DNA of 14,054 nt, taken from NCBI GenBank assembly GCA_036795455.1, contig DAIRET010000067.1:1-14054 (forward strand), given 5' to 3'. The position numbers and the translations under genes are program-made. This DNA comes from DAIRET01 sp036795455. GTDB lineage: Bacteria > Bacteroidota > Ignavibacteria > Ignavibacteriales > Ignavibacteriaceae. Below, in pieces: positions 6,865-14,054 of this stretch (positions within the stretch are counted from its first letter, which is position 1; each line of letters begins with the position of its first letter). Below the pieces are notes generated by a model. The model did not search any database. It was not told the origin of the DNA and saw only the letters and a program-made list of their open reading frames with translations.

Positions 6865-8031
6865 TTATTTCTTTAAGAATTCCGCAATAGAATCAACAAC
6901 ATATTTGATTTGTTCATCCGATAGTTCCGGGTAAATCGGAAGTGCCAGTGAATTATTAGCTGCATTATCAGAAACCGGGAATTCATCCTCTTTATAATTT
7001 AAATAAGAGAAGCATTCCTGTTTATGAAACGGTACAGGGTAATAAATTTCTACACCGATTCCTTTGTCAATCAGGAATTGTTTCAGTTCATCTCTTTTTT
7101 CAATTCTGATAACATACTGGTTATAGATATGGTAATTCTTCGTCCCATATTTTTTATAGATTGCTTCCGGTAAAAGAACTTGATTTTTATTATCGAAATT
7201 CAATTTCCCTTCTGCTTCTGCTAACCCGGCTTCTATGAATAATTTTGTATAAAGAGCGGCGTTTGCTCTTCTTTTGGCAGACCAATTATCAAGGTGAGGT
7301 AGTTTAACATTAAGTACTGCTGCCTGAATTTCATCAATCCTAAAATTACCGCCGATAATTTTATGGTAATATTTCGGTTTACCCCCATGAACACGGAGGA
7401 TTCTCAACTTTTCACCTAATTCGTCATTGTTTGTTGTAACGATACCGCCGTCTCCGAATCCGCCTAAATTCTTACTCGGGAAAAATGAAAAACAGCCGAT
7501 GTCTCCTATTGTTCCTACAAATCTTCCTTCTTTATATTGAACACCAATTGCCTGCGCACCGTCTTCAACTACTTTGATGTTATGTTTCTTTGCAATAGTT
7601 AGGATTTCATCCATTTCGGCACTTTGACCATACAAATGAACAGGAATTACAACTTTTGTTTTTGAAGTTATCTTCTTTTCAAAATCTTTTGGATCAATGT
7701 TGAATGTAACCGGGTCAATGTCTGTAAAAACAGGGATTGCATTCAATCTTGCAACAACGCCTGCAGTAGCAAAGAATGAATAAGTCGGCACTATTACTTC
7801 ATCTCCCGGTTTTACATCGAGAGCCATTAATGCAATCAACAATGCGTCAGTCCCGGATGATACACCGATTGAGTATTTTGCACCGAGGTAATCGCAAATA
7901 TTCTTTTCCAGTTTTGTTACTTCCGGACCGAGAATAAAATATTGAGATTCAGCAACTTTAATCAGCGCTTCATTAATTTCTTCTTTGATTGTTTGATATT
8001 GTGCTTTTAAGTCAAGTAATGGTACTTTCAT
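6865..8031 (-). CDS. DegT/DnrJ/EryC1/StrS-family sugar aminotransferase (PLP-dependent)
   Basis: This 388-residue fold-type I aminotransferase transfers an amino group, usually from glutamate, to a keto group on a nucleotide sugar. Key features: the N-terminal VPLLDLKAQYQ and YFILGPEVTKLE; the SSGTDALLIAL phosphate-binding segment (58-68); Asp157 in VEDGAQAIG, which contacts the pyridine nitrogen; the Schiff-base Lys187 in FSFFPSKNLGGFGDGG; and IYYPVPFHKQ near the C-terminus. These resemble the WbpE/FdtB-like enzymes that act at C3 more than the C4-acting perosamine synthases. The ATG at 8031 has AAAGG 8 nt upstream and a candidate promoter at 8060-8088. It is separated from mgtE by 139 nt, so it may be transcribed alone. 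Family certain; substrate unknown. It may supply an amino sugar to the same surface glycan as gmd/fcl. Confidence 0.9.
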   Translation of the reverse strand: MKVPLLDLKAQYQTIKEEINEALIKVAESQYFILGPEVTKLEKNICDYLGAKYSIGVSSGTDALLIALMALDVKPGDEVIVPTYSFFATAGVVARLNAIPVFTDIDPVTFNIDPKDFEKKITSKTKVVIPVHLYGQSAEMDEILTIAKKHNIKVVEDGAQAIGVQYKEGRFVGTIGDIGCFSFFPSKNLGGFGDGGIVTTNNDELGEKLRILRVHGGKPKYYHKIIGGNFRIDEIQAAVLNVKLPHLDNWSAKRRANAALYTKLFIEAGLAEAEGKLNFDNKNQVLLPEAIYKKYGTKNYHIYNQYVIRIEKRDELKQFLIDKGIGVEIYYPVPFHKQECFSYLNYKEDEFPVSDNAANNSLALPIYPELSDEQIKYVVDSIAEFLKK

Positions 8032-8059
8032 TTGTAAAGCCTTTCTTTTATCCTGAATT

Positions 8060-8088
8060 AAATTAAATTGTTACTTTTTATAGTTCAA
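8060..8088 (-). promoter_or_regulatory. Candidate promoter of the DegT-family aminotransferase
   Basis: On the minus strand, TTGAAC (8088-8083) and TAATTT (8065-8060) are spaced by 17 nt, matching the sigma-70 consensus at 4 positions each. This leaves about 20 nt of leader before the ATG at 8031. The region is AT-rich, so chance matches are likely. Confidence 0.35.
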
Positions 8089-8170
8089 AAATACTATATG
8101 TTTATAAAACTCAAATGCAGCGGTCGAAAAAAAATAATAACCTTTAACTCTGCATGACACTCAACACATT

Positions 8171-9550
8171 TTATAGAAGAGTTCCCGACAAGAACAGAAC
8201 TGCAAGGGAGAAATAAATCAAAACTCCAGTTACATCCACTAAAGTAGCAACAAACGGAGCCGAAGAAGTTGCCGGGTCAAAACCGATTTTTTTCATTATT
8301 AAAGGGAGCATAGAACCTGATAAAGTTCCCCATGTTACAACTCCCAATAGAGAAAAACTGACCGTTAATCCTACAAGAAACCAATGCTCTCCGTATGCTT
8401 GAGATGTCATTTGCCATACAAATACTTTAATAAAACCAATCGAAGCAAGAATACCACCCAATATCAAACCGGATACTATTTCTCTTCTAAAAATAAACCA
8501 CCAATCTCGTATAGTAATTTCCCCGAGCGAAAGAGCGCGTATAACGAGAGTAGTAGCCTGCGAACCTGAATTCCCCCCGCTGGAGATAATCAATGGAACA
8601 AAAAGCGCCAGAATTACGGCTTTACTTATTTCATGCTCAAAGAATGCCATTGCTGAAGTTGTGAGCATTTCTCCGACAAATAATATACTCAACCAGGGGG
8701 CTCTCTTTTTTACCATTTCAAAAGTTGTTGCCGTTGAGTAAGGCATTTCGAGAGCTTCCACACCACCGAGTTTATGGATATCTTCAGTTGCTTCTTCTTC
8801 TGCAACGTCAAGCACGTCATCAATTGTAACGATACCGATCAACAAACCGGATTCATCCGTAACGGGGACTGCAACGCGGTCATATTTTTTAAATACTTCA
8901 ACTGCGGTTTCCTGGTCGTCGTCAACTTTTAGCGATACAAAATTACCATCCATTAAGTCATTTACTTTGGCTTCTAAAGGTGCGAATAGAAAATCCCGTA
9001 TCCTAATATCATCAATCAATCTCCCTTTTTCATCAATCACATAAATAATATTAAGCGTTTCCGAATCTTTTCCGTATTCGCGGATGTAGTTCAATACTTC
9101 AATCACAGTCCAGTTTTCTTTAACCGAAATGTAATCGGGGGTCATCAAACGACCGATTGAATTCTCCGGGTAGCCTAACAATTTTTGGGCGACATTTCTT
9201 TCTTCGTGGGATAGATATGTGAGTAGTTGCTTTGTAATAGGAGCCGGTAGTTCTTCAAGAAGAGCAGTTCTATCGTCAGGCGACATATCATTCAAAATTG
9301 AAGCTACTTCTTCATTCCCCATCGCTTTCAATAATCCATATTGAGTATCCACTTCAAGATATTCGAATGTATCTGTTGCAATGTCTTTTGGAAGTATTCT
9401 AAAAAGAATAGCTTGTTCGTTGGACTCCAGATCTGTTATCAAATCCGCAATATCAATTGATGTCCAATCTTCAAGGACTTCTTTAAGAGAAGTAAAATCT
9501 CTTTTATTAATTAAATCCTTTATTTCCGGTTGGAGAATTTGTCCAAGCAT
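8171..9550 (-). CDS. mgtE: MgtE-family magnesium transporter/channel with CBS domains
   Basis: This 459-residue inner-membrane protein is a Mg2+ channel gated by its own cytosolic domains. The ATG at 9550 is chosen because AAGGAG (9557-9562) lies 6 nt upstream; a TTG at 9616 would add 22 poorly supported residues. Domains: MgtE_N superhelical domain, about 10-130 (with SPDDRTALLEELP); paired CBS domains, about 135-255 (IGRLMT, then IGIVTIDDVLDV); connecting helix; and about five membrane helices, 285-459. Conserved pore-region sequences are present: PLIISSGGNSGSQATT (about 319-334) and SSAPFVATLVDVTG, with Asp439 equivalent to the Mg2+-selecting aspartate of the Thermus protein. The length is normal. 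It lies 239 nt downstream of pgi on the same strand, past a candidate terminator, so it is probably an independent unit. Co2+ transport is also known in this family. Confidence 0.95.
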   Translation of the reverse strand: MLGQILQPEIKDLINKRDFTSLKEVLEDWTSIDIADLITDLESNEQAILFRILPKDIATDTFEYLEVDTQYGLLKAMGNEEVASILNDMSPDDRTALLEELPAPITKQLLTYLSHEERNVAQKLLGYPENSIGRLMTPDYISVKENWTVIEVLNYIREYGKDSETLNIIYVIDEKGRLIDDIRIRDFLFAPLEAKVNDLMDGNFVSLKVDDDQETAVEVFKKYDRVAVPVTDESGLLIGIVTIDDVLDVAEEEATEDIHKLGGVEALEMPYSTATTFEMVKKRAPWLSILFVGEMLTTSAMAFFEHEISKAVILALFVPLIISSGGNSGSQATTLVIRALSLGEITIRDWWFIFRREIVSGLILGGILASIGFIKVFVWQMTSQAYGEHWFLVGLTVSFSLLGVVTWGTLSGSMLPLIMKKIGFDPATSSAPFVATLVDVTGVLIYFSLAVLFLSGTLL

Positions 9551-9553
9551 ACG

Positions 9554-9562
9554 CCTCTCCTT
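9554..9562 (-). promoter_or_regulatory. Strong ribosome binding site fixing the mgtE start
   Basis: AAGGAGAGG on the minus strand, with its AAGGAG core 6 nt before the ATG at 9550. This decides between that ATG and the upstream in-frame TTG at 9616, which lacks such a site. Confidence 0.85.
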
Positions 9563-9674
9563 ATTACTTAAAAAAGGATATATAAAATAGTTTATTATTT
9601 GCCTGTTATTTATCAAGCAGTTTGATGGCGTAAATAAACCTCTTCGATTTATTTTCGTAATCTTTTGAAATGCG

Positions 9675-9705
9675 AAAAAATCTTGTTACCAGTTTGTTGT
9701 AACAA
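9675..9705 (-). terminator. Candidate terminator downstream of pgi
   Basis: On the minus strand TTGTTAC (9705-9699) pairs with GTAACAA (9689-9683) as a 7-bp stem with a 9-nt loop. A run of six T (9680-9675) follows two bases later. The stem is AT-rich and therefore weak. A second AT-only stem, 9632-9638 with 9648-9654, lies between this and mgtE. Confidence 0.45.
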
Positions 9706-9789
9706 AGAAAATAACCGATTTTTTCCTATGGCAAAATAAATAAAAATGCCTTATAGTTTCAATACATTTCATTTGGACTTTATCGCTCT

Positions 9790-11481
9790 TCAAAAAGAGT
9801 CGATTAATTTCTTTAGTCCTGTATGTGTTTCACACAAAAACTCAAATGAGATTACTTCCCTGTCATTATCAATCAACGCCTGCCTATCCCCCATTGCCTG
9901 TGCATTCCTTAAAACACCGAATGTCATAGATGACTTCAGTTCTCCTGCTTCATCAGGAATAGGGACATCACTAACAGTAGCGGATAATATTTGAATGAAC
10001 AGACCATTCCCGCTATCGCCTTTGTGTAATTGCCCTGTAGAATGTAAAAACCGGGGACCATAACCTATTGTTACAGGTGTTTTAAATCTTTTCCTGAGTT
10101 TTTCTTGAAATTCTTTTAACAGAATACCCGTATTCCCCTCAGGTTTAACGTAAGCATGAACCGAGATATAGCTTTTACCAGGTACTGATTTACAAAGGAA
10201 AGAATTTAGATAGTCTTTAATAGAATTACATTTTAAACTTGAAAAAGTTTTAATTTCATCCTCCAGAAGTGCAACATCTAATTGAGGAAGTCGTCCTTCT
10301 TCCTGGTAAGATTTGACAACTTTACGAGCCTGAACCTTTGCCGATTCAACATTAGGTTGATCGAACGGTTGCACTCCAAGCTGCCAGCAGGCAACAGCAG
10401 TTGCAATTTCCCAGTTAAAAAATTCTCTACCCAGATCATATAAATCATCCAATACAATTTCAATAACCGGGAAGCCTGCTTCTTTTAGTTTTTGAGTTTC
10501 TTTTATAAAGACCCGGTTCTCTTTTAATTCAATTACAACAAAAGCTCTATCGGAGGTATAATTTCCGGGTTCATCAATCTGTTCATCTACAACGGGTAGA
10601 ATTCCCTTCCCGTTTTTACCCGAACTTTCGGCTACAAGTTGTTCAATCCAGGCTCCAAATGATTCTACTTCCGGTGAAATAAAAAAAGTTAATTTATCTT
10701 TTCCTCCGGATGCAAGTGTTCCAATAATTGCTCCAAGCGAGAATCCCTCGTTATCTGCTAATAAGGTAATCTTTTCCGTCCGGCAATTAACAGATGCTTC
10801 AGAAGCTCTATTCAGTAATGTCTTAATGTTGATTCCAAGTAATGCAGCGGGAACCATTCCGAATAAAGATAAAACCGAATACCGTCCTCCTATATTAGGA
10901 TCGTTTAAGAATATCTTCCTGAATCTCAATTCTTTGGCTTTTGATTCCAACCCGCTGCCGGGGTCTGTTATTGCAATAAATTGGTAGCCTGCTTTTTCAG
11001 CTCCAAGTCTATCAACCGATAAATTGTAAAAAAACTTCATAAAAGAAAATGTCTCAACAGTTCCGCCTGATTTGGTAGAAACAATATAAAGCGTTTCCTC
11101 CGGCGGATATTTTTCCGCATGATTGAGAACTGCATCAGGGTCGGTACTATCCAGAACACCGAGAGATAAAAAACCTTCTTTAACTCCGAAAGTTAAACTG
11201 AACACTTCCGGTGCGAGACTTGAGCCGCCCATTCCGAGCAGTAGAGCTTTCTTAAACCCGCATTTTTTTACATCTTCTACAAACTCATTTATTTCATCAA
11301 TAAGTTTCATTGAGTTAGCAGGAGATTCGAGCCAGCCTAACCGATTGGATATCTCCTCAGGCTTTTCGCTCCATACAGTGAAATCTTTTTGATATAATCT
11401 TTCGACAATTTTTTCATTCTCGATTTTTTTTAAAGTATCAAGAACGTATGCTTCGTAACGGGATAGAGATGCCGTAAACAT
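9790..11481 (-). CDS. pgi: Glucose-6-phosphate isomerase, of the type found in Tal-Pgi fusions
   Basis: This 563-residue enzyme interconverts glucose-6-phosphate and fructose-6-phosphate in glycolysis, gluconeogenesis and the pentose-phosphate cycle. Motifs: GMGGSSLAPEV (83-93), the first sugar-isomerase (SIS) domain's phosphate-binding loop; STKSGGTVETFSF (135-147); NIGGRYSVLS (196-205); QLVAESSGKNGKG (281-293) with the expected catalytic Glu; and PFDQPNVESAK (372-382) with two SIS domains overall. This pattern matches the isomerase half of bifunctional transaldolase/phosphoglucose isomerase proteins better than E. coli Pgi. The ATG at 11481 follows the tal stop by 3 nt, and only a weak GTGAG lies upstream, so translational coupling with tal is likely. 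Its C-terminus overlaps a small CTCTT/AAGAG hairpin (9786-9799). Confidence 0.93.
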   Translation of the reverse strand: MFTASLSRYEAYVLDTLKKIENEKIVERLYQKDFTVWSEKPEEISNRLGWLESPANSMKLIDEINEFVEDVKKCGFKKALLLGMGGSSLAPEVFSLTFGVKEGFLSLGVLDSTDPDAVLNHAEKYPPEETLYIVSTKSGGTVETFSFMKFFYNLSVDRLGAEKAGYQFIAITDPGSGLESKAKELRFRKIFLNDPNIGGRYSVLSLFGMVPAALLGINIKTLLNRASEASVNCRTEKITLLADNEGFSLGAIIGTLASGGKDKLTFFISPEVESFGAWIEQLVAESSGKNGKGILPVVDEQIDEPGNYTSDRAFVVIELKENRVFIKETQKLKEAGFPVIEIVLDDLYDLGREFFNWEIATAVACWQLGVQPFDQPNVESAKVQARKVVKSYQEEGRLPQLDVALLEDEIKTFSSLKCNSIKDYLNSFLCKSVPGKSYISVHAYVKPEGNTGILLKEFQEKLRKRFKTPVTIGYGPRFLHSTGQLHKGDSGNGLFIQILSATVSDVPIPDEAGELKSSMTFGVLRNAQAMGDRQALIDNDREVISFEFLCETHTGLKKLIDSF

Positions 11482-11484
11482 AAT

Positions 11485-12576
11485 TCACTCACTAATTTTT
11501 TTCACTTTTTCAGCTAAAGAATTCATTAATGAATCAAATGAGTCGTTAAATGACTTCACTCCATCAACCTGGAGTTTTTCCGTAATGTCAGGAATATTTA
11601 CACCGAGTTTTTCTAATTCGTTAAAAACAGTTTTTGCATCTTCAATTCCCCGCTCTAAAGTAGAATCAATTACACCATGATCAATAAAAGCATTTAGAGT
11701 TGCAGGTGGAATAGTGTTTACTGTCGGTGAACCGATTAACTCATCCACATAAAGAGTGTCTTTGTATTCGGGGTTTTTTGTACCCGTACTTGCCCACAGT
11801 AATCTTTGTACCCTTGCTCCTTTGGCTTTAAGAGAATTCCATCTTTCGGAAGAATAAATTTCATTAAACAGTTCATACGATAGTTTTGAGTTGGCAATTG
11901 CCGCCTTTCCTTTTAACTCTTTTTTATTTAAAGAATCAAGAATTTTGTCTGTTGCAGTATCAACGCGGCTTACAAAGAATGATGCAACCGAAGCAACTTT
12001 CGATAAGTCCCCTCCTTTTGAGTTCAACTTTTCTACTCCTAAAATATATGCTTCAGCAACATCTTTGTAATTCTCTTTAGAAAAAATCAAAGTAACATTC
12101 ACATTAATTCCGGATGCAATAAGTTCGGTAACAGCCGGCAAGCCTTCTCTTGTTGCTGGAACCTTTATCATTATGTTGGGGCGGTTCAATGTTGAGAAAA
12201 GACGTTTTGCTTGCTTAATAGTTTCCTCAGTTTTGTATGCAAGATGCGGATTAACTTCAATACTAACATAGCCGTCAAGTCCATCCGTATCCTTATAAAC
12301 TTTTAACAATTTATCGGCAGCAAGTGAAATATCAGCCAGCGCCAATTTCTCATAAATTTCATCGACTGTTAATCCTTTAGTAACATATTTTTTTATCTCT
12401 TCATCATAGTCTGCACTGCCGGAAATGGCTTTGTCGAAAATTGTAGGATTAGAGGTTATACCTCTTAAACCATTATTAATCAGTGCGTCAAGTTCACCGC
12501 TTGTTATTAGATTACGCTGAATATAATCGAACCATATTGATTGTCCCGATTCAGCAAGTTGAATAAGTTTAGACAT
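11485..12576 (-). CDS. tal: Transaldolase
   Basis: This 363-residue enzyme moves a dihydroxyacetone unit from sedoheptulose-7-phosphate to glyceraldehyde-3-phosphate in the non-oxidative pentose-phosphate pathway. The ATG at 12576 has GGAG (12582-12585) 5 nt upstream; an ATG at 12603 would add 9 residues and lacks a comparable site. Landmarks: GQSIWFDYIQRNLITSG (11-27), GLRGITSNPTIFDKAI (36-51), VSIEVNPHLA (104-113), the Schiff-base Lys138 in NIMIKVPATREGLPAV, INVNVTLIFS, and ASFFVSRVDT near residue 200. The sequence and length fit the long (about 360-370 residue) class common in actinobacteria, cyanobacteria and Tal-Pgi fusions, not the E. coli TalB class. The TGA stop is one codon from an in-frame pgi start, so the two genes share a transcript and link glycolysis with pentose-phosphate flux. 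Confidence 0.95.
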   Translation of the reverse strand: MSKLIQLAESGQSIWFDYIQRNLITSGELDALINNGLRGITSNPTIFDKAISGSADYDEEIKKYVTKGLTVDEIYEKLALADISLAADKLLKVYKDTDGLDGYVSIEVNPHLAYKTEETIKQAKRLFSTLNRPNIMIKVPATREGLPAVTELIASGINVNVTLIFSKENYKDVAEAYILGVEKLNSKGGDLSKVASVASFFVSRVDTATDKILDSLNKKELKGKAAIANSKLSYELFNEIYSSERWNSLKAKGARVQRLLWASTGTKNPEYKDTLYVDELIGSPTVNTIPPATLNAFIDHGVIDSTLERGIEDAKTVFNELEKLGVNIPDITEKLQVDGVKSFNDSFDSLMNSLAEKVKKISE

Positions 12577-12580
12577 ATTT

Positions 12581-12585
12581 TCTCC
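12581..12585 (-). promoter_or_regulatory. Ribosome binding site fixing the tal start
   Basis: GGAGA on the minus strand lies immediately before AAAT-ATG (ATG at 12576). It supports this start over the in-frame ATG at 12603. Confidence 0.75.
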
Positions 12586-12604
12586 ATTTATAATTTCATG
12601 CAAA

Positions 12605-12627
12605 TTTAAGAAAGATACTCTCTTAAA
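12605..12627. repeat. AT-rich inverted repeat between the histidine kinase and tal
   Basis: TTTAAGA (12605-12611) and TCTTAAA (12621-12627) form a 7-bp stem with a 9-nt loop in the 92-nt gap upstream of tal. No T-run follows it in the minus-strand direction, so it is an uncertain terminator for the kinase gene and could equally be part of the tal promoter or leader. Confidence 0.3.
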
Positions 12628-12668
12628 AAAAGGTATTGATTTTGAAAAAGCGGAAAAAGTAAACGGGT

Positions 12669-14054
12669 TTAATTCTCTTTCGGCAGAGAAAACGAAAAAG
12701 TACTCCCCTTCCCTAATTCGCTTTGTACGGAGATATTCCCTCCCAGTTTATCAACAAATTCTTTACAAAGAATTAAACCCAAACCGGTTCCGATTTCTCC
12801 TTTTGTTCCTTCAGTTGAAAAGTTGGTATCAATTTTAAATAATTTCTTAATTTTTTCCGGTTCGATTCCGATACCGTTATCTTCAACAGAAATTTCTACA
12901 AACCCATTTGAAAAACCCGATTTGATTAAAACCTCTCCACCCGGGTTTGTAAATTTTATACTGTTCGATATTAAATTCTGTAAAATAGAGCCGAGGATTT
13001 TTCCGTCAGTAACAACAAATAAATTCTCTTCAACAGTATTCGAAATTTTAATTCCTTTGTTATAAGCATTACCCTGAAGTAGTTCCAATATCTCGGTTGT
13101 CTTCGTCTTTAAGTTAATACTTGAGAGGTTTATTTCAATCCTATTAGTATGTAATCTTGACCATTCGAGAAGATTGTTTATCAGTTCATAAATGTTTTCC
13201 GACAATTGATATATAGATGCCGAGAACTCCTTAATCTCCCTTTTCTCAAGGTTGTCCTCTTCTTCTTTTAATATTTTGGCGTAGCCGAGCAGACCATGCA
13301 GCGGGGCTTTCAAGTCGTGTGCAAGTATTGAAAAGAACTTATCTTTGGACGAATTCAATTCCTTCAATTCTTCCGAATACTTTTTCAATTCTTCTTCAGC
13401 TTTTTTTCTTTCGGTAATATCCTGTATTTGAATAATCAAGTAAACCGGTTTCAGTTCTATTTCATCTTTTATAACGGATGAACTTGTATGAGTCCAAACA
13501 TAAGTGCCGTCTTTCCGGACAAACCTTTGCTCGATTTTATATGTAGAAATTTTATCGTTTAAAATATCATTTAATAGAGTTTCACTTTGCTTCCTGTCTT
13601 CGCTATATGTTAAATCGATATATCTCTTCTTTAATAGTTCTATTTCTGAATAGTAAAGCAATTCAGCAAAAGAATTATTCACTCGCAGGAAAAAGCCGTC
13701 AAGACTTAAGAGAGCCATACCGATTGGTGCATCTTCAAAAGACTTCCTGAATCTCTCCTGGCTTTCAAAAAGTGCTTTTTCAACTCTCTTTCTTTCCATG
13801 TTTTCGATTATCAGTTCATTATTTGCTTTCGCAAGTGCGGCTGTTTTTTCCTGAACCGATTTTTCAAGTTCTTCATATACTCTTTGGAAATTTGAATCCG
13901 GAGAGTGTTTAACAGTCACTTCACGACCGATGCACGCAAACCCGGTTACAACATCCTTTTCCCTGAAAGTAGAGACAGAGAAATTCATTTTAACTGTCTT
14001 ACTGTCTTTCGTAATAATTTCAAGATCAATGTCTTTAGCGTCGTTGGTTGAATC
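12669..14054 (-). CDS. PAS-domain sensor histidine kinase (partial, N-terminus outside window)
   Basis: The frame stays open to the right edge, so the N-terminus is missing; 461 residues are visible. Order: the end of a PAS domain (about 1-47, ending in FACIGREVT); a coiled-coil-like linker (about 50-95); a PAS/PAC sensor domain (about 97-215, with FEDAPIGMALLS, RKDGTYVW and the QDITERKKAEEE exit helix); a HisKA dimerisation domain with phospho-acceptor His246 in FFSILAHDLKAPLHGLLGYAKIL; and a HATPase domain with N box NLISNSIKF, G1 EDNGIGI and G2 GTGLGL. The visible part has no membrane segment and no receiver domain, so it phosphorylates a separate response regulator that is not in this window. 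The ligand is unknown. The gene lies upstream of tal with a 92-nt gap; no functional link is evident. Confidence 0.93.
   Translation of the reverse strand, partial: DSTNDAKDIDLEIITKDSKTVKMNFSVSTFREKDVVTGFACIGREVTVKHSPDSNFQRVYEELEKSVQEKTAALAKANNELIIENMERKRVEKALFESQERFRKSFEDAPIGMALLSLDGFFLRVNNSFAELLYYSEIELLKKRYIDLTYSEDRKQSETLLNDILNDKISTYKIEQRFVRKDGTYVWTHTSSSVIKDEIELKPVYLIIQIQDITERKKAEEELKKYSEELKELNSSKDKFFSILAHDLKAPLHGLLGYAKILKEEEDNLEKREIKEFSASIYQLSENIYELINNLLEWSRLHTNRIEINLSSINLKTKTTEILELLQGNAYNKGIKISNTVEENLFVVTDGKILGSILQNLISNSIKFTNPGGEVLIKSGFSNGFVEISVEDNGIGIEPEKIKKLFKIDTNFSTEGTKGEIGTGLGLILCKEFVDKLGGNISVQSELGKGSTFSFSLPKEN

Noticed and set aside
8115..8155. Inverted ATGCAG/CTGCAT with an internal T8 between mgtE and the aminotransferase
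   Set aside because: Only 6 bp with a loop of about 30 nt, and the T-run is inside the loop, not after the stem, so it does not work as a terminator.
9746..9994. A plus-strand 82-codon open frame crossing the pgi 3' end
   Set aside because: It is mostly antisense to the well-supported pgi C-terminus, has no Shine-Dalgarno site and encodes a low-complexity Ser-rich product.

Overview
The window looks like ordinary chromosomal DNA from an AT-rich Gram-negative bacterium. It encodes an OmpA-type outer-membrane protein with calcium-binding repeats, a probable lipoprotein and a likely outer-membrane barrel. The gene content (separate long-form transaldolase and fusion-type phosphoglucose isomerase, TSP3-OmpA protein, gmd/fcl pair) suggests the Bacteroidota/Chlorobiota/Ignavibacteriota (FCB) group, perhaps Ignavibacteria. 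That assignment is inferred from gene content; no rRNA or marker gene is present to prove it. Most genes carry clear Shine-Dalgarno sites.

Layout. A serine hydrolase lipoprotein (minus strand) runs off the left edge and is divergent from an unrecognised secreted or outer-membrane protein at 1098-1685 (plus). That gene converges on an OmpA-family protein (minus, 1845-3293), with a hairpin terminator between them. Upstream of ompA on the same strand are gmd (3398-4525) and fcl (4542-about 5489), which make GDP-L-fucose from GDP-mannose. A good sigma-70-like promoter precedes fcl. Divergent from fcl is an L-2-hydroxyglutarate oxidase (plus, 5614-6819). It converges, across a shared terminator, on a DegT-family sugar aminotransferase (minus, 6865-8031). 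Further along the minus strand are an MgtE magnesium transporter (8171-9550), phosphoglucose isomerase (9790-11481), transaldolase (11485-12576) and the C-terminal part of a PAS-containing histidine kinase (12669 to beyond the right edge).

Three functional themes are visible: nucleotide-sugar supply for surface polysaccharide (gmd, fcl and possibly the aminotransferase); central carbon metabolism and metabolite repair (tal, pgi, lhgO); and envelope or transport functions (OmpA, lipoprotein, MgtE, putative barrel).

The most notable observation is the tal-pgi junction. The pgi start codon is in the same frame as tal and is separated from it only by one TGA codon and one ATT codon, so a single stop codon divides what would otherwise be a Tal-Pgi fusion protein of the type known in other bacteria. 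I found no mobile element, CRISPR array, tRNA, rRNA or defence system, and nothing I would call a wholly new system.
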